NCBI RefSeq assembly: GCF_002904335.1
Contig: NZ_PPHF01000142.1
Coordinates: 1 to 64,000, forward strand
Direction of reading: 5' to 3'
DNA: 64,000 nt
From: Amycolatopsis sp. CA-126428
GTDB taxonomy: Bacteria > Actinomycetota > Actinomycetes > Mycobacteriales > Pseudonocardiaceae
Under the pieces are notes generated by a model, which saw only the letters and a program-made list of their open reading frames with translations, had not been told where the DNA came from and did not search any database. A program made the position numbers and the translations under genes. Shown here piece after piece: positions 57,403 to 64,000 of the stretch; within the stretch, counting starts at the first letter, position 1; the number at the start of each line of letters is the position of its first letter.

Positions 57403-58779
57403 TCACTGCGTCCGGCAGCTGAGGGCCGGGACGCCCGGGTGGCCGTCGGTGATGTCCTGGTTCAGCCCGAACGAAGCCGAACCGTCCGGCTCGACGAGGG
57501 CGTTCCAGCCCGCGTCGGTGACCGTCACCGACGACCCGGCCTGGGTCAGGGTGCCGTTCCACAGGTCCCGGATGCCGGCCCCGCCGGGCTGCACCCAGGT
57601 CACCGTCCAGCCGGTGAGCCGGGTCTCCCGGTCGTTGTGCACGGTCACCTGCGCCTGGGCCCCGCCCGGCCAGGCGTTCGTGACCTCGTAGCGCGCGGTG
57701 CACCCGGAGGTCGCGGGCGGAGCCGGCGGCGTGGAGCGCCGCGCCGGCCCTTCGGACGCGCGGGCCGGCACCGGCGCGGGCGCCGTGGTGGTGCTGCTGA
57801 CCGTGTGGTCGGCGGTGATCGTCGTCGGCAGGTGCTCGATGGGGGCCGCGGTGGTGGTCGCGGGCCGGTCGGCGAGGGCGAGACCGGCCACCACGCTCAC
57901 CGACGTCAGGCACGCGGCGGCCCCGATCAGGGTGGCGCGGCGGAGCCGGGACCGCCGGTGCGGAGCCGGGACCGGCCGGCCGACGGCGGCCAGCAGCTCC
58001 ACCGTCTCCTGCATGGACGGGCGCACGGCCGGATCGCGTTCGAGCATCCGCAGCAGCACGGCGGTCAGCGGGCCGCCGTGGACCGGTGGGGTGAGCTGGT
58101 TCTCGGTGATCCGCCGCAGCAGGGTGATCGGGTCGTCGCTGGTGCCGAACGGCGGCGTGCCCTCCAAGGCGGTGTAGAGCGTGGCGCCGAGCGAATAGAC
58201 GTCGGACGGCAGCCCCGCTTCGCCGCCCCGCGCGACTTCCGGAGCCAGGTAGGGCAGCGTGCCGACGACGACGCCTTCGTCGGCGGCCGGGTGCTCGCCG
58301 AGCGCGCGCGACACGCCGAAGTCGGTGATCCGGGCGGTGCCGTCGTCGGTGACGAGCACGTTGTTGGGCGTGACGTCCCGGTGCAGGATCCAGTCGCCGT
58401 GCGCGGCGGCCAGTGCCGCGCCGACCTGCCGCCCGAGCCGCAGCACGTCGCACCGGGGCAGCGGCCCGCGTTCGACGAGGAGCTCGGTCAGGGACCGGGC
58501 GGGCACGTACTCCATGACCAGGTACATCGAGCCGGCGTCCTCGAACACGTCGTACACCGCGACGGCGTGCGGGTGCCGCAGCCGGGACGCCAGCCGCGCC
58601 TCCCGGATCGCCCGCTCGCAGACGTCGCCGCCCGTGCCCGGCTCGTGCAGGAACTGCTTCACGGCCACGACGCGATCCAGCCGCTCGTCCTTGGCCCGCC
58701 ACACCAGGCTCATCGCGCCGCGGCCGAGGTGCCCCAGTAGCCGGTACCGCCCGTTGACGAGCTGTTCCTCGAAAGCCAC
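57403..58779 (-). CDS. Second receptor Ser/Thr kinase with extracellular CBM2 domain
   Basis: 458 residues, paralogue of the one downstream. Kinase domain (about 10-265): GRGAMSLVW, Lys41 (VAVKQF), HRD Asp135 (ILHRDVTPNNVLV), DFG Asp153. Membrane helix about 281-303, long Thr/Pro/Ser spacer (305-358), CBM2 about 360-455 with Cys360/Cys455 and tryptophans 370 (NAWPGG), 407 (DLWNG) and 425 (AGWNALV). GTG 58779 follows AGGGG. A longer frame to 58983 would add 68 residues of low-complexity sequence reaching over the AT-richer promoter region, so I reject it. The two kinases probably arose by tandem duplication. Confidence 0.88.
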   Translation of the reverse strand: MAFEEQLVNGRYRLLGHLGRGAMSLVWRAKDERLDRVVAVKQFLHEPGTGGDVCERAIREARLASRLRHPHAVAVYDVFEDAGSMYLVMEYVPARSLTELLVERGPLPRCDVLRLGRQVGAALAAAHGDWILHRDVTPNNVLVTDDGTARITDFGVSRALGEHPAADEGVVVGTLPYLAPEVARGGEAGLPSDVYSLGATLYTALEGTPPFGTSDDPITLLRRITENQLTPPVHGGPLTAVLLRMLERDPAVRPSMQETVELLAAVGRPVPAPHRRSRLRRATLIGAAACLTSVSVVAGLALADRPATTTAAPIEHLPTTITADHTVSSTTTAPAPVPARASEGPARRSTPPAPPATSGCTARYEVTNAWPGGAQAQVTVHNDRETRLTGWTVTWVQPGGAGIRDLWNGTLTQAGSSVTVTDAGWNALVEPDGSASFGLNQDITDGHPGVPALSCRTQ

Positions 58780-59062
58780 CCGTACCCCTGCGTCGGTCGG
58801 TGAAACGATGAACTTTTTAGCAGAAGAAGGGCGTCCGGTGGGCTTCGGGACCGACGGGATCTCCGAACCGTTATCCGGCTCGGCGGCGGCGCATTCGGGA
58901 ATTCGCCGCTCCGCGAGTCCGAATTCGACGAATTCGGTGTCGGCGGGCAAGTCGCTGTCGGACAGGCGTACCGTGTGGGGCATCGCGGTTCAACAGGCAG
59001 CCGCCCCCCAGCTTCCCGCGCGCCGTCCCGCGGGTGCCGTCCCTCGCTCCGAGGAGGCCTGT

Positions 59063-59482
59063 GTGCTCGACCAGATCGCCGCTCCGCAGTTCCGCGTCGA
59101 CGTCCCGTCCGCGATGACCCTGCGGGTGACCGCCACGGCGGAGGCGACGGTCGTCGCGATCCGCGGCGAAATCGACCTGCCGGTGCTGAGCCGGCTCCGG
59201 ACCCGGCTGGGCGAGGAGATCGACCTCGCCCCGCGGGCCCTGGTGGTCGACCTGCCGGGAGTGTCGTTCTGCGGCGCGGGCGGGATCACGGAGCTGCTGG
59301 TGGCGGCGTCCGAGGCGCACGTGAGCGGGGTGCCCTTCGCGATCGCGGCGGCCGGCCGGGCGGTGCGGCGGCCGATCCGGGTCCTGGGACTGGAGCAGCT
59401 GCTGCCGATCCACGAAAGTGTCGACGCGGCGCTGGATTGGCTGGCCGTGCTGCCCCGGTTGCGGGGGAGCGGGCGGGACTGA
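59063..59482 (+). CDS. STAS-domain protein (anti-sigma-factor antagonist type)
   Basis: 139 residues, one STAS domain: ATVVAIRGEIDLPVLSRLRTRLGEEI, RALVVDLPGVSFCGAGGITELLVAA, LGLEQLLPIHESVDAAL. The usual phospho-acceptor Ser is in the VSFCGAGG region, where the canonical DSSG-like motif is altered (CGAG), so phosphorylation may be absent or shifted. GTG 59063 with GAGGAGG at ideal spacing. It is divergent from the CBM2 kinase at 58779 across 283 bp; STAS proteins can be switched by Ser/Thr kinases, so it might be a target of the neighbouring kinases (inference). Confidence 0.82.
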   Translation: MLDQIAAPQFRVDVPSAMTLRVTATAEATVVAIRGEIDLPVLSRLRTRLGEEIDLAPRALVVDLPGVSFCGAGGITELLVAASEAHVSGVPFAIAAAGRAVRRPIRVLGLEQLLPIHESVDAALDWLAVLPRLRGSGRD

Positions 59483-59508
59483 CCGCGGCTCGGCCGTGAC
59501 CGCGGTCG

Positions 59509-60540
59509 TCATCGCCGGTTCGCGCGCTCCCGCTGGGGCACGACGACGTACTTCGGGTCCTTTGTGGACTCCACCCCCGCTTCGAACACCCCGAAGCGCT
59601 GCAACGCGCTCCCGGCGAACAGCGCCGCCCCGGCCGTCACCGAGACCGCGCGGCTGCGGTGCCCGAGCACCGCGCCCAGCAGGCCCGCCGCGGTCAGGCG
59701 CTCCGACCACTTCCGCAGCCGGTGCGCCTTGCCCGTCGTGTACGCCTCCGCCGTGAGGCCGAGCCGGTTCTCCAGCACCTTCGACGCCACCAGTTCCGTC
59801 GCGGCACCGAAGACCGCCAGCGCCCGCGCCGGGCCGGCCTCCTCGACCGGGACCAGCGCCATCGCGAAGCCGCCCGAACTCGCCGCCGCCGAGCCGGTGA
59901 ACACGAACGGCAGCTCGGCGTGGGCCTCGTGCCAGGCCGGGACCGCCGTCTGCGACAGCAGCACCGCCGTGTACGACGCGACGGCGGGCGCGATGACCGC
60001 CGAGGCCAGTCCGGCGGGCCGGGCGGCCGCGCGCAGGAGCCGGCCGGGCAGCGCGCGCCGCAGCCCGGCGGGCAGCACCTCGGCGGCCGCGGCCACGCCC
60101 ACCCCCGGACCGAACGCGCTCAGGATCCAGGTGCCCACGCTCATCGGCGACGTCGGCTTCGCGACGCGCAGCATGTGGTGGAACCGTTCCGGCCGGCCGA
60201 GGTCGGCCACCAGCAGGTAGACGCTGGCGAGCAGCGCCGCCAGCGAACCCGTGCGGCCCACCCGGCGCAGCGCGGGCCGCCCGGTCACGTCGGCCCCGGC
60301 GGCCAGCAGCGACGTGCCCGCGGCGAGCCCACCGGTGAACAGGTACGCCGGCACCTTCCACTCCCACACCGGCGGCTTGAGCACCGGCCGCCCGTAGTAG
60401 GACCGGAACTCGGCCCGGGGCACCATCAGCTCTTCCCCGGCCCCGCCTCGCTTCCCGGACCCGCCTCGCTTGCGGCGGCCGAAGACGCGGGCCCGGGTGT
60501 CGGCGGCCCCGGCGTCGCTGCGCGGTTCGTGCGAGGTCAC
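59509..60540 (-). CDS. NrfD/PsrC-type membrane anchor subunit of formate dehydrogenase
   Basis: 343 residues with about eight or nine membrane segments. VWEWKVPAYLFTGGLAAGTSLLAAG is the NrfD family signature, with quinone-binding pocket residues further on. This subunit takes electrons from the iron-sulfur subunit to the menaquinone pool. GTG 60540 overlaps the iron-sulfur gene stop (GTGA). A basic, Gly/Arg-rich N-terminal stretch precedes the first helix. Last gene of the operon within the window. Confidence 0.85.
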   Translation of the reverse strand: MTSHEPRSDAGAADTRARVFGRRKRGGSGKRGGAGEELMVPRAEFRSYYGRPVLKPPVWEWKVPAYLFTGGLAAGTSLLAAGADVTGRPALRRVGRTGSLAALLASVYLLVADLGRPERFHHMLRVAKPTSPMSVGTWILSAFGPGVGVAAAAEVLPAGLRRALPGRLLRAAARPAGLASAVIAPAVASYTAVLLSQTAVPAWHEAHAELPFVFTGSAAASSGGFAMALVPVEEAGPARALAVFGAATELVASKVLENRLGLTAEAYTTGKAHRLRKWSERLTAAGLLGAVLGHRSRAVSVTAGAALFAGSALQRFGVFEAGVESTKDPKYVVVPQRERANRR

Positions 60541-61586
60541 CGGCGCTTCCTTCCGAACGACCCGAACGGCCCGAACGACGCGACCGCGGCGGCGAGCAGC
60601 GCCGAAGCCGCCATCCCGGCGTACTTCCACATCGCGGGCAGCTCGCGGGTCGGCACCACCGGATCCGGCGGCAGCCCGTAGACCTCGGGTTCGTCCAGCA
60701 GCAGGAAGAAAGCGCCGTTGCCGCCGACGCCGTCGGACGGGTCGTGCCCGTAGAGCCGCGCTTCGGTGACCCCGCGCTCGTGCAGGTCCTCGACGCGGCG
60801 GGCCGCCCGTTCGCGCAGCTCGTCGAGTTCGCCGAACTGGATCGAGTCGGTCGGGCAGGCCTTGGCGCACGCCGGTTCGAGGCCGTCGTGGAGCCGGTCG
60901 TAGCAGAGCGTGCACTTCTGCGCGCGCCCGTCGTCCGGGCGGCGGTCGATGACGCCGTAGGGGCAGCCCGAGACGCAGTAGCCGCAGCCGTTGCAGATGT
61001 CCTGCTGCACGACGACCGAGCCGAACTCGGTGCGGAACAGCGCGCCGGTCGGGCAGACGTCGAGGCAGCCGGCGTGGGTGCAGTGCTTGCACACGTCCGA
61101 CGCCATCAGCCAGCGGAAGTCGGTCCGGCCCTCGGCCCCGGTCGTCGCCCCGGGCAGGTCGAACGACGGCATGCCGAGGTCTTCCGGCGCCCGCGGCAGG
61201 GGAGAGGTGCCCAGCCCGCCGCCGCCCCGCGGCGCCTCCCGCAGCTCCTCGGCGACGAAGGCGGTGGTCACGTCGATCGCCGACGGCCCGGTCGGCAGCC
61301 CCTCGAGGCCGGGCGACTGGCCGCCGAGCGGGCGCTGCTGCTCGATGAAGGCCACGTGCCGCCACGAGTTCGCGCCGAGCGCGCCGGTGTTGTCGAACGA
61401 CATGCCGAGCAGGTCGAGCCCGTCTTCGGGGACGGCGTTCCACTCCTTGCAGGCGACTTCGCAGGCCTTGCAGCCGATGCACACGGACGTGTCGGTGAAG
61501 AACCCGACGCGCGGCGGGTGCCCGGTGTGCCCGGCCTCGCCGGCGACGTCCGGCAGCGGCCCGGACAGCCGGTTCTCGATGCTCAT
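60537..61586 (-). CDS. 4Fe-4S electron-transfer subunit of formate dehydrogenase (FdhB-like)
   Basis: 349 residues with four cysteine clusters: CIGCKACEVACKEWN, CKHCTHAGCLDVCP, CNGCGYCVSGCPYG and CTLCYDRLHDGLEPACAKACP, carrying four [4Fe-4S] clusters. A single C-terminal membrane helix (about 325-345, MWKYAGMAASALLAAAVASF) anchors it. ATG 61586 overlaps the catalytic-subunit stop (ATGA). It passes electrons from the catalytic subunit to the NrfD-type anchor. Confidence 0.92.
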   Translation of the reverse strand: MSIENRLSGPLPDVAGEAGHTGHPPRVGFFTDTSVCIGCKACEVACKEWNAVPEDGLDLLGMSFDNTGALGANSWRHVAFIEQQRPLGGQSPGLEGLPTGPSAIDVTTAFVAEELREAPRGGGGLGTSPLPRAPEDLGMPSFDLPGATTGAEGRTDFRWLMASDVCKHCTHAGCLDVCPTGALFRTEFGSVVVQQDICNGCGYCVSGCPYGVIDRRPDDGRAQKCTLCYDRLHDGLEPACAKACPTDSIQFGELDELRERAARRVEDLHERGVTEARLYGHDPSDGVGGNGAFFLLLDEPEVYGLPPDPVVPTRELPAMWKYAGMAASALLAAAVASFGPFGSFGRKRR

Positions 61587-64000
61587 GATCGGTCCTCCGT
61601 GGCGTGGCCGGGTTCGACGTGCTCGGTGGCGACCCGGGTACCCGTTTCCGGCGTGATGCCCGCCCGCGCGCGGTACTCCTCGAGCAACGCGAGCAGCTCG
61701 GCACCGCGCGGCCGCCGTCCGGGCCGGACGTCGCAGGTGGCGACCTTGCTCTCCTGGATGAAGACGTTCGGGTCCAGCACCACGCCGAAGAGGTCGTTGA
61801 CGACGTCCCGGGCGACCAGCCCGGAGCCGCCCCAGTGGTAGGGCATCCACACCTGGTGCACGACCCGGTCCTGCACCCGCAGCGGCGCCATCCGGTCGGT
61901 CACGAACACCCGCGCCTCGACGGCCGCCCGTGCGGTGACGACGTGCGCCCAGCCCAGGTGCGCCAGCCCGCGCAGCTTCGCCAGCTCGGGGGAGACCTCG
62001 ACGAACAGGTCCGGCTGCAGCTCCGACAGGTAGGGCAGCGTCCGGCTCATCCCGCCCGCGGTGTGGTGCTCGGTCAGCCGCGCGGCGGTGAACACGAACG
62101 GGAACACCTCGCCGCCGGGCTCGGGCGGCGACGGGTGCGACGGGTTGTCCCGGCGGCCGTAGACCTTCCGCGTCGGATTCCCCTGCTGCGCGTAGAAGGG
62201 GTTCCGGAACGGCGATTCGTGCGGTTCGTAGTGCGCCGGCAGCGGCCCGTCGGCCAGCCCCGACGGCGCGAACAGCCACGCCTTGCCGTCCGACTGCATG
62301 ATGAACGGGTCGTCGCCGCGCAGCGCGGCCGGCCCCACGGCGCCCGGCGGCGGGACGTGGTCCGGCGGCTTGGTCTTCTCGAAGTCGGGGACGTCGTGGC
62401 CGGTCCATTCGCCGCGCTCGGCGTCCCACCAGATCAGGGCCTTGCGCTCGCTCCACGGCCGTCCCTGCGGGTCGGCCGACGCGCGGTTGTAGAGCACCCG
62501 CCGGTCCATCGGCCACACCCAGCCCCACTCGTGGGCGTAGAAGTCCTGCTCGAAGCGGGACTTCCGGCGGGCGGCCTGGTTGACGCCGTCGGCGTAGACG
62601 CCGCTGTAGATCCAGCAGCCGCAGGACGTGCTGCCGTCGGCCTTGAGCTCGAGGTATCCGGAGAGCTCCTTGCCGGTGGTCAGGTCCTGGCCGTTGATCC
62701 GCCGCAGCACGTCCTCGGCGGAGGGTTCGTCACCGTGCACTTCGTAGTCCCAGGCCAGGTCCAGCACCGGCCGGTCGCGCTCGTCTTCCGAGCCCGCCAG
62801 CCGCTCGCGGACGAGCCGGCCGAGGTGGTGGAAGAACCACAGCTCCGAGCGCTGGTCCCCGGCCGGCTCGACGGCCTTTTCGCGCCACTGCAGCATGCGC
62901 TGGGTCTGGGTGAACGTCCCCTCCTTCTCGACGTGCGAGGCGGCGGGGAAGAAGAACACCTCGGTGCGGCACTGCTCCGGTACGATCTCGCCGGTCTCGA
63001 TCTCCGGCGCGTCCTTCCAGAAGGTGGCGCTCTCGATCATCGTCAGGTCCCGGACGACCAGCCAGTCGAGGTTGGCCATGCCGAGCCGCTGCAGGCGGCC
63101 GTGCGCGGACCCGACGGCCGGGTTCTGCCCGAGCAGGAAGTAGCCGGAGACCTTGCCGTCGACCATGTCCATGACCGTGCGGTAGGTGCCGTGGTCGCCG
63201 TTGATCCTCGGCAGGTAGCCGAAGCAGAAGTCGTTGTCCGGCGTGGCTTTCTCGCCCCAGTACTCCTTGAGCAGCGACACGGTGTAGGCGTCGGCGTTGC
63301 GCCAGAAGCCCTTCTGCTTGTCGCCGCGGACGCTGTCGAGGTAGCCGGCCAGCGTGGCCTGCTCGGGGGTGGGCATCGGCAGGTAGCCGGGCAGCAGGTT
63401 GAACAGCGTCGGGATGTCGGTCGAGCCCTGGATGCTGGCGTGCCCGCGCAGCGCGAACACCCCGCCGCCGGGCCGCCCGATGTTGCCGAGCAGCAGCTGG
63501 ATGATCGAGCCTGCGCGGATGTACTGGGCGCCGACGCTGTGCTGCGTCCAGCCGACGCTGTAGACGAGCGCGGCCGTGTGCTCCCGGCCCGAGTTGCGCG
63601 TCCAGGCGTCACAGACCCGCTGGAAGAGCTCCTTCGGCGTGCCGCAGGTGGCCTCGACCATTTCGGGCGTGTAGCGGGCGAAGTGGCGCTTGAGGATCTG
63701 GAACACGCAGCGCGGGTGCTGCAGCGTCGGGTCGGCGGCGATTTCCTCGCTGCCGCCTTCGAGCACCGGGCCGCCCGAGCCGTGCTGGTCGGACGCCGAC
63801 GTCTCCTTGCCGTGCCCGCCGCTCTCGGCCGGCCGGATGCCCTCGTAGTGCCAGGTCGACGGGTCGTAGGCGGCCTTGGCTTCGTCGTAGCCGCTGAAGA
63901 GGCCGTCGAGGTCCTCGGTGTCCTGGTAGTCCTCGGACACCAGGAAGGAGGCGTTGGTGTAGGCGACCACGTACTCGCGGAAGTCGAGGTCGTTGCCGAG
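61583..64000 (-). CDS. Catalytic subunit of formate dehydrogenase (molybdopterin-dependent), 5' end outside window
   Basis: The last 805 or so codons of the large subunit, ending at 61583; the frame continues in phase to the right edge (GNDLDFREYVVAYTN at the boundary). Molybdopterin-binding blocks seen are AALVYSVGWTQHSVGAQYIR, GRPGGGVFALRGHASIQGSTD and GYFLLGQNPAVGSAHGRLQR in pieces, with VFFFPAASHVEKEGTFTQTQR and a C-terminal pterin-binding domain (FVFTAARLTEHHTAGGMSRTL). The active-site Sec/Cys, the [4Fe-4S] cluster and any Tat signal lie beyond the window. Co-transcribed with the iron-sulfur and NrfD subunits, so this is a membrane formate:menaquinone oxidoreductase. Confidence 0.92.
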   Translation of the reverse strand, partial: LGNDLDFREYVVAYTNASFLVSEDYQDTEDLDGLFSGYDEAKAAYDPSTWHYEGIRPAESGGHGKETSASDQHGSGGPVLEGGSEEIAADPTLQHPRCVFQILKRHFARYTPEMVEATCGTPKELFQRVCDAWTRNSGREHTAALVYSVGWTQHSVGAQYIRAGSIIQLLLGNIGRPGGGVFALRGHASIQGSTDIPTLFNLLPGYLPMPTPEQATLAGYLDSVRGDKQKGFWRNADAYTVSLLKEYWGEKATPDNDFCFGYLPRINGDHGTYRTVMDMVDGKVSGYFLLGQNPAVGSAHGRLQRLGMANLDWLVVRDLTMIESATFWKDAPEIETGEIVPEQCRTEVFFFPAASHVEKEGTFTQTQRMLQWREKAVEPAGDQRSELWFFHHLGRLVRERLAGSEDERDRPVLDLAWDYEVHGDEPSAEDVLRRINGQDLTTGKELSGYLELKADGSTSCGCWIYSGVYADGVNQAARRKSRFEQDFYAHEWGWVWPMDRRVLYNRASADPQGRPWSERKALIWWDAERGEWTGHDVPDFEKTKPPDHVPPPGAVGPAALRGDDPFIMQSDGKAWLFAPSGLADGPLPAHYEPHESPFRNPFYAQQGNPTRKVYGRRDNPSHPSPPEPGGEVFPFVFTAARLTEHHTAGGMSRTLPYLSELQPDLFVEVSPELAKLRGLAHLGWAHVVTARAAVEARVFVTDRMAPLRVQDRVVHQVWMPYHWGGSGLVARDVVNDLFGVVLDPNVFIQESKVATCDVRPGRRPRGAELLALLEEYRARAGITPETGTRVATEHVEPGHATEDRS

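Noticed and set aside
58780..58983. N-terminal extension of the kinase at 57403 up to an ATG at 58983
   Set aside because: It lies upstream of a GTG with a good ribosome-binding site, runs over AT-richer promoter-like DNA and has no match to the paralogue, whose protein starts at the kinase domain.

Overview
The window is very GC-rich, densely coded DNA from an actinomycete. The best guess is the Pseudonocardiaceae (Amycolatopsis-like). Support comes from the many GTG starts, the ATGA/GTGA/TGATG gene overlaps, a streptophobe-type membrane protein, an F420-type LLM oxidoreductase, a mycothiol-type DinB-like protein, several Ser/Thr receptor kinases and a membrane-anchored formate dehydrogenase. 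No rRNA or tRNA gene was seen. The genus is an inference, because no database search was possible.

Layout. 1-603: left-edge remnant of an IS630-type transposase and a small unknown gene. 718-9500: sugar-acid cluster with two enolase-superfamily dehydratase-like enzymes, a GntR/FCD regulator, a Gfo/Idh/MocA oxidoreductase, a binding protein, an unusual permease that fuses both transmembrane subunits, and an RraA-like aldolase. 9601-14534: five-gene overlapping operon of ABC ATPase, ABC-2 permease, streptophobe membrane protein, response regulator and histidine kinase. 14666-18175: a membrane-anchored ligand-binding protein paired with a STAND-like ATPase whose P-loop reads GRT instead of GKT. 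18382-23585: NmrA/TetR divergent pair, then PadR, ABC ATPase and FtsX-type permease, both under strongly symmetric operators. 23586-28391: GC repeat array, unknown gene, divergent NAD-dependent DNA ligase, LLM oxidoreductase, peroxiredoxin and ECF sigma factor. 28860-30320: orphan Roadblock trio.

30402-41252: CopC-like protein, epoxide hydrolase, WYL regulator, small membrane protein, secreted esterase, XRE-NACHT-membrane protein, an MFS/PEP-mutase/DinB-like/sigma operon, a DedA pseudogene and a near-perfect 49-bp palindrome. 41253-43025: TerC transporter behind a yybP-ykoY (Mn2+) riboswitch whose ribosome-binding site lies in a competing hairpin, plus a lipoprotein and a small winged-helix regulator. 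43033-53720: polysaccharide or oligosaccharide utilisation locus, with a binding protein, two permeases, a hydroxyacid dehydrogenase, a DUF2264 protein and a GH13 enzyme on one strand, and a heparinase II/III-like protein and a DeoR-LacI chimeric regulator on the other.

53725-59482: three paralogous Ser/Thr kinase genes. Two carry an extracellular CBM2 cellulose-binding-type domain with all three binding-face tryptophans. The third is a pseudokinase lacking the domain and every catalytic residue. A LacI regulator with a perfect operator sits among them, and a STAS protein is divergent. With the neighbouring polysaccharide locus this is the best candidate for an undescribed sensing system. 59509-64000: membrane formate dehydrogenase (NrfD-type anchor, 4Fe-4S subunit, catalytic subunit cut by the right edge).

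The genes mostly import and break down sugars and sugar acids, or sense envelope and extracellular conditions.
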